DNA from: Acidobacteriaceae bacterium
Lineage (GTDB): Bacteria > Acidobacteriota > Terriglobia > Terriglobales > SbA1
Direction of reading: 5' to 3'
Assembly: GCA_019237515.1 (NCBI GenBank)
Contig: JAFAGX010000122.1
Span: forward strand, 1-5,239
Length of the DNA stretch: 5,239 bases
Shown here: in pieces, positions 1 through 5,239 of the stretch
Numbering within the stretch: position 1 is the stretch's first letter
How the letters are laid out: the number at the start of each line of letters is the position of its first letter
Notes under the pieces: generated by a model
What the model saw: the letters and a program-made list of their open reading frames with translations, nothing else
Databases searched by the model: none
Told to the model about the DNA's origin: nothing
Translations under genes and position numbers: made by a program

Positions 1-186
1 GCGGTTGTGGCAGTCACGGTTTATATTTTTTATGCATTCGCCGATCGCTTCTCGGCGCTGATCGGACCCACAGGTTTGAAGGTCATCATCAAACTGACGG
101 CATTCCTGCTGGTTTGCATCGGCGTGCAAATTCTGTGGAACGGCACCAGCCAGTTGATCAGTTCTCTACCAGTGTTTAGGTCCTGA
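1..186 (+). CDS. MarC-family integral membrane protein, C-terminal fragment
   Basis: Only the last 61 codons are present; the reading frame is open from base 1 and ends at TGA 184-186. The fragment carries two hydrophobic stretches, about residues 1-16 ([16 protein letters not shown]) and 28-52, the second including [17 protein letters not shown]. The pattern 'GP.G..VI.+L....L..IGVQ....G' at the very end matches the last membrane helix of the MarC (UPF0056) family, inner-membrane proteins of about 200 residues with some six helices and no firmly established substrate. The original link of MarC to multiple antibiotic resistance has not held up, so no transport role is claimed. The next gene starts 49 bp downstream on the same strand, which permits read-through but does not show an operon. 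Assignment rests on the C-terminal quarter only, so another small helical membrane protein remains possible. Confidence 0.7.
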   Translation, partial: AVVAVTVYIFYAFADRFSALIGPTGLKVIIKLTAFLLVCIGVQILWNGTSQLISSLPVFRS

Positions 187-235
187 GTCGCTCTTCATTG
201 ACTCGGCCGATGTTCGGTCCTACCATTGCAGGCCA

Positions 236-2962
236 ATGATCGGGCAGACTATCTCTCACTATCGTATTGTGGAACAGCTCGGCGGCGGCGGCATGGGCGT
301 GGTCTATAAAGCCGAGGACACCGACCTCGGACGCTTTGTGGCGCTCAAGTTTCTGCCGCAGGACGTCGCCCAGGACCCGCAGGCGCTGGAACGTTTCCGG
401 CGTGAGGCCCGCGCCGCCTCGGCTTTGAATCACCCGAATATTTGCACGATTTACGAGATTGGCAAAAGCGGCGACCAGACTTTCATTGCCATGGAGTTTC
501 TGGAAGGTCTGACGCTTAAGCATCGAATTGCGGGGCGGCCGCTGGAGACAGAACTGATCCTCGCGCTGGGGATCGAGATTGCGGACGCTCTCGATGCGGC
601 GCATGCCAAGGGCATTGTTCACCGCGACATCAAGCCCGCGAATATCTTTGTTACCGCACGCGGCCACGCCAAGATCCTCGATTTCGGGCTGGCGAAGGTT
701 TCGCCTGTCCGCGGCTCGTCGGACCAGATTGCAGCCGGCAACACGGCCACGGAAGTACATGACGAGAAGCAATTAACCAGCCCCGGAATGGCGGTGGGAA
801 CAATTTCCTACATGTCACCGGAGCAAGCCCGCGGCAAGGAACTGGATGCGCGCACGGATCTTTTTTCATTCGGCGCCGTGCTCTACGAAATGGCTACGGG
901 AAATTTGCCATTCCGCGGGGAAAGCTCGGGAATGGTATTTGAAGCGATTCTTACCCGCACGCCAACTCCAGCACTGCGGCTGAATCCCGATCTTCCCCCC
1001 AAGCTCGAAGACATCATCAATAAGGGGCTGGAGAAAGATCGCAATCTGCGCTATCAGCACGCCGCGGACATGAGAACCGATTTGCAGCGACTGAAGCGAG
1101 ACACCGATTCCAGCCGCCAGATCGCCGCTGTGAGCGACGAGCCAGCAGCAGCACCCGCCGCGTTTTCCGGTTCCAACCATCCCAGCAGCGGCTCTGCGAT
1201 AGCAGCCGTCGCGAAGCAGCACAAAATTGGACTAGGGATCACCAGCATCGCTGTGATCGTGTTGGTCGCAGCGGCCGCTTACGGTATTTACGCGCTGCTT
1301 GCGCGGCAACGTCCCGCTCCGTTTCAGAATTTTTCCGCTAACAAACTGACCGAGGCTGGTAAAGCGTGGCTGGTTGCCATTTCTCCCGATGGCAAATACA
1401 TCCTCAATGTGATGAACGAAAATGGCCAGCAGAGCCTGTGGTTACGTAACGTTCCCACGAATAGTAATACGCAGGTGTTGGCGCCCGCTCCTGTTTCTTA
1501 TATTGGCCTGCGTTTTTCGCCTGACGGCAACTACTTCTACTTTGTGCGTTCGGAGATCGGTAGCCGCTCGCTGCACTACTTATATCGCTCTCCCGTCCTC
1601 GGCGGCACGCCTCAGAAGCTGGTCACGGACATCGACTCCAATCCTTCGTTGTCTCCGGATGGAAAGAAGTTCGTGTACATGGTCGCGAATAACCCAGACG
1701 TAGGCAAATACCGTTTAAGTATTCGCTCGCTGGACACCGGTGAAGAACGAGCCCTCGCCAGCGGTCCCATGAGTCAGCAGTTAAGTGATCTTGCCTGGTC
1801 GCCGGATGGGAAAACCATCGTGAGCACAATCTTTCAGCCCGGAGATGCGTTTTCCGGTTTGGTCGCAATTGACCTGCAAACCGGTAAGCAAAAGTTGTTT
1901 TCGACTTCGCCAGATCTATACTTCAACCGGCCAGCGTGGCTGCCCGGCGGAAGCGGACTACTGGTTCTGGCTGATTCCCCATATGGCGCGCAGACGCAGA
2001 TCGTTTTCGTGGCATATCCCTCGGGGAAAATTTCTCCTATCACCCGTGATACGAATTCTTATAGAGACCTGAACATCTCAGCTGATGGACAAATCTTGGC
2101 GACCGTGCTGCGGCAAGCGCACCTGAACACCTTTGTCCTGCCAGCGGATGCTAATGATTCGCAGCCGCGCCAGCTTACAACAGCGTCGCCGAGCGACAGC
2201 GTCTCTTGGACTCGAGATGGGCAGTTGCTGGTCTCGGCAACCGCAGGCGGGATTACACTGCTGAACCCAGACTCTAATATCCAAACGCCGCTGATGTCTC
2301 AGCTTCCGATACCGAATTTTGCGCGCGCGTGTTCCGACGGCCACATTGTGTTCTCCAGCGGAACGAGCAATTCGATCCAACTTCACGTCTGGCGAGCGGA
2401 AGCTGACGGTTCGAATCCGAAGCAACTCACCAATGGGAAGAACGACGCATTCCCGGTCTGCTCGCCGGACGCAAAGACCGTGCTTTATTCCGATGCCGAC
2501 TCTAAATTGCAGAAAGTTGCGATGGATGGTGGCGCGTCACAGCCGATGCCTGAAGCGGCAGTTTTCAGCCGTATTTCATTTTCGCCCGATGGCCAAACTA
2601 CAGCATTTGTCACTTTTCAGTTGCATGATCCGAAGGAGAAATTGGTATTCGTCTCACTGGATTCGAATCAGCCGCCGCGGTTCCTGGAATTCGAAAAGCC
2701 GCGCGCTGAGTTCGGTGTCAGCTATGACACCATACCTGTCGCGCTGGCGGCCGATGGCAAGGGAGTAATTTACCCCATCCGCAGCGGCGACACTGACAAT
2801 CTCTGGTTCCAGCATTTCGACGGCTCGCCCGGCAAACAACTTACAAATTTCAAATCGGAATTCATCCGCGACTTCGATTACTCGTTTGATGGCAAGCAAC
2901 TCGCCGTCATTCGCGGCCACAGCGAATCCGATGTGGTTCTCATCCGCGACTCACCACAATGA
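236..2962 (+). CDS. Transmembrane Ser/Thr protein kinase with C-terminal TolB/WD40-like beta-propeller sensor
   Basis: A 908-residue Hanks-type (PknB-like) receptor kinase, expected to phosphorylate Ser/Thr on cytoplasmic proteins. The kinase domain spans about residues 9-280: glycine loop GGGGMGVVY (16-24), ATP-anchoring K38 in VALKFL, helix-C E57, catalytic loop HRDIKPAN (129-136; D131, N136), DFG (149-151), SPE (194-196) and D208. All catalytic residues are present, so it should be active. An Ala/Ser/Pro-rich linker (about 290-328) leads to one membrane helix (about 331-355), flanked by K330 and R357/R359. Residues about 365-905 form a beta-propeller region with repeated S-P-D-G-K turns, e.g. 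at 383, 428, 473, 522, 783 and 883, probably outside the membrane. The start is set by the family-typical N-terminus; only a weak AGG (230-232) precedes it. The terminal module (851-905) resembles one I recall from many acidobacterial kinases. The ligand and substrates cannot be read from sequence. Confidence 0.96.
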   Translation: MIGQTISHYRIVEQLGGGGMGVVYKAEDTDLGRFVALKFLPQDVAQDPQALERFRREARAASALNHPNICTIYEIGKSGDQTFIAMEFLEGLTLKHRIAGRPLETELILALGIEIADALDAAHAKGIVHRDIKPANIFVTARGHAKILDFGLAKVSPVRGSSDQIAAGNTATEVHDEKQLTSPGMAVGTISYMSPEQARGKELDARTDLFSFGAVLYEMATGNLPFRGESSGMVFEAILTRTPTPALRLNPDLPPKLEDIINKGLEKDRNLRYQHAADMRTDLQRLKRDTDSSRQIAAVSDEPAAAPAAFSGSNHPSSGSAIAAVAKQHKIGLGITSIAVIVLVAAAAYGIYALLARQRPAPFQNFSANKLTEAGKAWLVAISPDGKYILNVMNENGQQSLWLRNVPTNSNTQVLAPAPVSYIGLRFSPDGNYFYFVRSEIGSRSLHYLYRSPVLGGTPQKLVTDIDSNPSLSPDGKKFVYMVANNPDVGKYRLSIRSLDTGEERALASGPMSQQLSDLAWSPDGKTIVSTIFQPGDAFSGLVAIDLQTGKQKLFSTSPDLYFNRPAWLPGGSGLLVLADSPYGAQTQIVFVAYPSGKISPITRDTNSYRDLNISADGQILATVLRQAHLNTFVLPADANDSQPRQLTTASPSDSVSWTRDGQLLVSATAGGITLLNPDSNIQTPLMSQLPIPNFARACSDGHIVFSSGTSNSIQLHVWRAEADGSNPKQLTNGKNDAFPVCSPDAKTVLYSDADSKLQKVAMDGGASQPMPEAAVFSRISFSPDGQTTAFVTFQLHDPKEKLVFVSLDSNQPPRFLEFEKPRAEFGVSYDTIPVALAADGKGVIYPIRSGDTDNLWFQHFDGSPGKQLTNFKSEFIRDFDYSFDGKQLAVIRGHSESDVVLIRDSPQ

Positions 2963-3062
2963 GCTTTGGCTGATACCTGTTCTGAGTTGACGCGACACTA
3001 ACTGCGGTGACATGCGCGAGGTCGTCGTATAGAACCAGGGCAGTTCAATATCACTTCACCAA

Positions 3063-3683
3063 TTATGGCTTTTTCTGCGAAAGCTGCTTTTCAGTTTCCT
3101 CGATCATTTTCCGAAACTGCGTCACCGCGGGAACCGTGGGAGAGTTGAGGGCGTCCTTCGCGTTGTACCGCCAAATCGGCGGAGCATCCAAAGGGTATTC
3201 CACCTGCCCGCGATAAACAACAAAGCTGTCTTCCGATGAACCGATCTCGGTCTGAGGGTGTGCGCCGACAGGAGGTGCGGCCGTGGGATCCGTGATTGGA
3301 GTATTCCTTCCCTGCTGGGCGCCCACATGAATGCCGGAGTCGCTTGGTTGAAAAATCACGGGGCGATCATTGGGAACGCCGCCGATTGTCGAGTTCACCG
3401 TTTTTCCATTGCCGTGGCGCACCGAAATGACCAGGTCCGCCGTTTGCGCGTCTGTGACCAGGGTAAATCGTCCCCAAGTCAGAAGCGCCGCTTCTACATC
3501 TGTGCGGGCGATTCGATTTGCGTTGGGATGCGCAGGATCAATTCCAGTATCCGGATCGATCACGACTAACACCGTCCTTGCCTGCAGAACGTAGGCGGGC
3601 AGAACCTTTTTCTTGTCCTTGGCGTCTGCGGACGGGATCAGCAGAGCAAGCAGCAGGATCGGCCCGAACCAGGGGCGTGACAT
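3063..3683 (-). CDS. Secreted protein of unknown function (signal peptide, Acidobacteriota-type hypothetical)
   Basis: A 206-residue protein. I start it at ATG 3683-3681 rather than the in-frame ATG at 3713, because GGAGGA lies 4 bases before the internal ATG and the shorter form begins directly with a signal peptide. Residues 1-21 (MSRPWFGPILLLALLIPSADA) have an R, a hydrophobic core and an A-D-A cleavage site before KDKKK; there is no lipobox cysteine, so it is likely a soluble periplasmic or exported protein. Residues about 35-90 look like one alpha/beta unit: strand TVLVVID, helix NRIARTDVEAALLTWGRF, strand TLV, then ADLVISVR. A Gly/Pro/Asn-rich, low-structure stretch follows (91-147), then a conserved-looking block EDSFVVYRGQVEYPLDAPPIWRY split over 151-173 and a charged C-terminal helix (187-203). 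No enzyme motif is visible. I recognise the type as a recurring acidobacterial hypothetical but cannot name a function. It is convergent with the kinase gene, 100 bp apart. Confidence 0.85.
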   Translation of the reverse strand: MSRPWFGPILLLALLIPSADAKDKKKVLPAYVLQARTVLVVIDPDTGIDPAHPNANRIARTDVEAALLTWGRFTLVTDAQTADLVISVRHGNGKTVNSTIGGVPNDRPVIFQPSDSGIHVGAQQGRNTPITDPTAAPPVGAHPQTEIGSSEDSFVVYRGQVEYPLDAPPIWRYNAKDALNSPTVPAVTQFRKMIEETEKQLSQKKP

Positions 3684-3687
3684 AAGG

Positions 3688-3693
3688 TCCTCC
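3688..3693 (-). promoter_or_regulatory. Shine-Dalgarno sequence that fixes the start of the secreted-protein gene
   Basis: On the minus strand this reads GGAGGA, followed by CCTT and the ATG at 3683-3681. It is a near-perfect anti-16S match at suitable spacing and lies inside the alternative longer reading frame that begins at 3713. This is the main reason to prefer the shorter protein. The motif is also half of a 10-bp palindrome, CCTCCGGAGG (3689-3698). Confidence 0.8.
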
Positions 3694-3782
3694 GGAGGCT
3701 GGTGAGAACTCATTCAAATGATAGAGCGGAACTGTCGCAAAATCGAGAGAATTGCCGGCGCACACCAGCGGTTCCGGCGCGA

Positions 3783-4274
3783 CTATCGCTCTAAGGGCAG
3801 CATGTAAGTGGGGTTCTTCTGGATTGCGCCACCGAGCGCTTGCTGATCCAACTGGCGCATGTCCCAGGTAATCACGGACTTTGGGGTGATCTGAATTGTC
3901 ACGTCATCCCAAACTGCAAACACCGGACCGACTTTTGAATCAGCCATCGCAGCCGCACTCAGATACTTGTTATGAATCTTGATGTTCAGTTTTTTCGAAG
4001 ATTCGCCGGCGATAATTTGTCCATCCCCAGCAATGTTGACGCCGTAAGATGCTGCGGCAACGCGAGAGTCGATCATCAGGGAAACCTTGGCACTGGCTTG
4101 TAGATTTCGAGCTTTGCGGCTGCGAGATGAGGTGGCCACGAAAATGTTTGTCCCATCGAACCAGTACCACACGGCCACCATGTGAATCGATCCATTTGGG
4201 TTCTGCGTAGCCAGCGCAGCGACATATCGGCCTTCGAGCAACTGCCCGACCAGAGCATCTGAAGTTGAAGCCAT
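3783..4274 (-). CDS. Pyridoxamine 5'-phosphate oxidase-like split-barrel protein (FMN- or F420-binding)
   Basis: A 163-residue protein whose length and pattern fit the PPOX/FDOR split-barrel superfamily: small cytoplasmic dimers that bind FMN or F420 and carry out redox reactions or bind cofactor. Residues 8-22 (LVGQLLEGRYVAALA) form the usual N-terminal helix and first strand. The core signature follows: SIHMVAVWYWFDGTNIFVAT (29-48), then SRSRKARNLQASAKVSLMID (50-69), where the R-K-x-R-N-L segment is the expected cofactor-phosphate contact. Strands continue through VNIAGDGQII (79-88) and PVFAVWDDVTIQITPKSVITW (split over 117-137). I use ATG 4274-4272 because AGGGGA lies 5 bases upstream; the longer frame to 4328 begins with TTG and crosses a hairpin. 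The FMN/F420 choice and the substrate are not decidable here; a link to vitamin B6 synthesis is unlikely on pattern alone. The amidohydrolase gene lies 85 bp upstream on the same strand. Confidence 0.85.
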   Translation of the reverse strand: MASTSDALVGQLLEGRYVAALATQNPNGSIHMVAVWYWFDGTNIFVATSSRSRKARNLQASAKVSLMIDSRVAAASYGVNIAGDGQIIAGESSKKLNIKIHNKYLSAAAMADSKVGPVFAVWDDVTIQITPKSVITWDMRQLDQQALGGAIQKNPTYMLPLER

Positions 4275-4279
4275 CGAAA

Positions 4280-4285
4280 TCCCCT
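4280..4285 (-). promoter_or_regulatory. Shine-Dalgarno sequence of the split-barrel protein gene
   Basis: The minus strand reads AAGGGGATTTCG-ATG, placing AGGGGA 5 bases before the ATG at 4274-4272. It supports this ATG over the upstream in-frame TTG at 4328. Confidence 0.7.
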
Positions 4286-4291
4286 TAAAGC

Positions 4292-4323
4292 GCGCGGCCT
4301 GATCTCCGGACTTCTGGCCGCGC
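4292..4323 (-). other. GC-rich hairpin in the leader of the split-barrel protein gene
   Basis: GCGCGGCC (4292-4299) and GGCCGCGC (4316-4323) form a perfect 8-bp, all-G/C stem around a 16-base loop that itself contains the palindrome TCCGGA. On the minus strand the stem is followed by GCTTTAAGGGGA, so it ends about six bases before the Shine-Dalgarno sequence. There are only three U residues after it, so it is a poor intrinsic terminator. It could serve as an mRNA-processing or stability boundary between the amidohydrolase and split-barrel genes, or affect translation. Function is inference; the stem itself is seen directly. Confidence 0.45.
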
Positions 4324-4359
4324 AACAATCGTCCAAACCGGCCTACACCGCCGACCAGT

Positions 4360-5239
4360 TCACCTGAGTCCTACCATGCCCCGAACAGACTCAGCTAGCT
4401 TGGCGGGATCGTAGGCCACGCCGTCTTTGAATACAGTCTCGACCTTCTCGATATCTGCGATGTTGGTGGAGGGGTCGCCCGCAATAATCACTAAATCGGC
4501 CTGCTTGCCAGGAGCAATCGTTCCGATGTGATCACCGTGGCCGAGAAAGTCAGCGTTGGTTTGGGTTGCGATGTGAATGGCTTCGAGCGGCGTGAATCCG
4601 GCTTCCACCAGCAACTCGAGTTCGCGCTGCATGCCATATCCGGCAAGATCGCCTCCAAGGATCGCGCCCACTCCGGTGGGATCGCTTCCAGCTAGCAGTT
4701 TTCCTCCAGCTTTGTAAAAGGCGCGCTCCCACTGCATTTCCTTTTGTAGGCGCATGAGCCAGCGTGGATCGCCATTCGTGCGTTCCCGTGCAGCTTTATA
4801 ACTGGCCAACGATTCGGGCAGCATCGCGTCAGTAACTTCCTTGCGCAGCGGCAGGTGATTCGGAACATCGAGTTCGTAGACGGAAAGTGTTGAAGTGACG
4901 GCAACGTGATCCCGAATCAGATCGCTGGTGATCCGCCGCACGGCAGGGCCGTTCACATCCACACTTGCCTGAGCGTCCAGCATGTCCATAAATGACGGGC
5001 ATTTGTCCGGAACTTTGTTCGGTACGAATTCGGTGTCAACGGCAATGGGGCCGTGCTCCAGATTATCGATGCCAAGCGCAGCGGCTTCGCGCGAGGTCAC
5101 CGAGCAGAGATGGCCGGTGACCTTCAGTCCGCGGCGGTGCGCCTCATCAATTACGGCTTTCAGCTCGGCTCGCGTGATGTTCATGTACGCTTTGAAGGAG
5201 GTAACGCCCTCGTCTGCCCAGTACGCAGCTGTTTTCTGC
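4360..5239 (-). CDS. Amidohydrolase, imidazolonepropionase/prolidase-like, C-terminal part (runs off the right edge)
   Basis: The frame is open from the window edge to TGA 4362-4360, giving 292 visible codons of a protein usually over 400 residues. The ATG at 5184 is internal: the frame continues upstream as AAYWADEGVTSFKAY with family similarity, so it is not the start. Metal-site residues of the amidohydrolase TIM barrel are visible: Lys in SFKAY (5193-5191) at the position that is often carboxylated, His in TGHLCS (5112-5110), His in LEHG (5055-5053) and Asp in AGSDPTG (4683-4681). The early HxH motif lies outside the window. The end shows the composite beta-domain signature IAPGKQADLVIIAGDPS and a closing VFKDGVAYD. 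The family hydrolyses amide or related bonds in cyclic compounds, or dipeptides, using one or two divalent metals. Substrate and localisation cannot be told without the N-terminus, which may carry a signal peptide in this subgroup. Confidence 0.93.
   Translation of the reverse strand, partial: QKTAAYWADEGVTSFKAYMNITRAELKAVIDEAHRRGLKVTGHLCSVTSREAAALGIDNLEHGPIAVDTEFVPNKVPDKCPSFMDMLDAQASVDVNGPAVRRITSDLIRDHVAVTSTLSVYELDVPNHLPLRKEVTDAMLPESLASYKAARERTNGDPRWLMRLQKEMQWERAFYKAGGKLLAGSDPTGVGAILGGDLAGYGMQRELELLVEAGFTPLEAIHIATQTNADFLGHGDHIGTIAPGKQADLVIIAGDPSTNIADIEKVETVFKDGVAYDPAKLAESVRGMVGLR

Noticed and set aside
185..217. Small inverted repeats between the MarC-like and kinase genes (GAGTC/GACTC at 185-204; CCGA-TGT-TCGG at 207-217)
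   Set aside because: The stems are 4-6 bp and there is no T-tract after either, so neither supports a terminator or operator call.
176..772. A 198-codon minus-strand open frame opposite the 5' part of the kinase gene
   Set aside because: The opposite strand encodes an intact kinase catalytic domain with every expected motif. The antisense translation shows no domain pattern, and long antisense frames are common in GC-rich genes.
2319..2768. A 149-codon plus-strand frame inside the propeller part of the kinase gene
   Set aside because: It is a shifted frame of the kinase, rich in Arg and Ser with no recognisable motif, while the kinase frame continues without interruption.
3007..3216. A 69-codon plus-strand frame starting in the convergent gap
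   Set aside because: It has no ribosome binding site, most of it is antisense to the secreted-protein gene, and the translation is Cys/Arg/Tyr-rich with no domain signature.
3258..3569. A plus-strand frame opposite the secreted-protein gene
   Set aside because: The minus strand has a signal peptide, a strong ribosome binding site and protein-like composition; the plus-strand frame has none of these.
3684..3782. Possible promoter (TATCAT as -10) upstream of the secreted-protein gene on the minus strand
   Set aside because: No acceptable -35 element lies at the right spacing, and acidobacterial promoter consensus is too uncertain to call it.
3722..3793. 7-bp inverted repeat TAGAGCG/CGCTCTA and a CCGGCGC direct repeat (3755-3761, 3774-3780) around the gap before the secreted-protein gene
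   Set aside because: They are short, and the inverted repeat arms are far apart; this is expected by chance at this composition, and one arm lies in the 3' end of the neighbouring coding sequence.

Overview
The window looks like ordinary chromosome from an Acidobacteriota bacterium (class Terriglobia, Koribacter/Sulfotelmatobacter-like). This rests on recognition, not a search. The large Ser/Thr kinase opens with a '[22 protein letters not shown]'-type start and closes with a 'DNLWFQ...[10 protein letters not shown]' tail, both of which I associate with the expanded kinase families of that group. The small secreted protein also looks like a lineage-specific hypothetical. Base composition is moderately GC-rich and even across the window. 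I see no tRNA, rRNA, CRISPR array, insertion sequence or attachment site.

Layout, left to right. Bases 1-186 (+) hold the last 61 codons of a MarC-family membrane protein. After a 49-bp gap, 236-2962 (+) encodes a 908-residue transmembrane Ser/Thr protein kinase: cytoplasmic kinase domain, one membrane helix, and a long beta-propeller sensor outside the membrane. A 100-bp convergent gap (2963-3062) holds no gene and no clear terminator. Three minus-strand genes follow: a secreted protein of unknown function (3683-3063), a pyridoxamine-phosphate-oxidase-like split-barrel protein (4274-3783), and the C-terminal part of an amidohydrolase that runs off the right edge (5239-4360). There is no gene-free stretch over 300 bases.

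How the genes relate. The minus-strand genes share a direction, but gaps of 85 and 99 bp separate them, and the two complete ones each have a strong Shine-Dalgarno sequence. They could be co-transcribed, but nothing shows a shared pathway. The kinase is probably a stand-alone sensor that binds something at its propeller and phosphorylates cytoplasmic targets. Two start sites were moved downstream of the longest open frame because a good ribosome binding site sits just upstream of the internal ATG.

I found no convincing undescribed multi-gene system. The points most worth a second look are the twelve evenly spaced propeller turns in the kinase, the uncharacterised secreted protein, and two compact hairpins or palindromes at the ribosome binding sites of the minus-strand genes.
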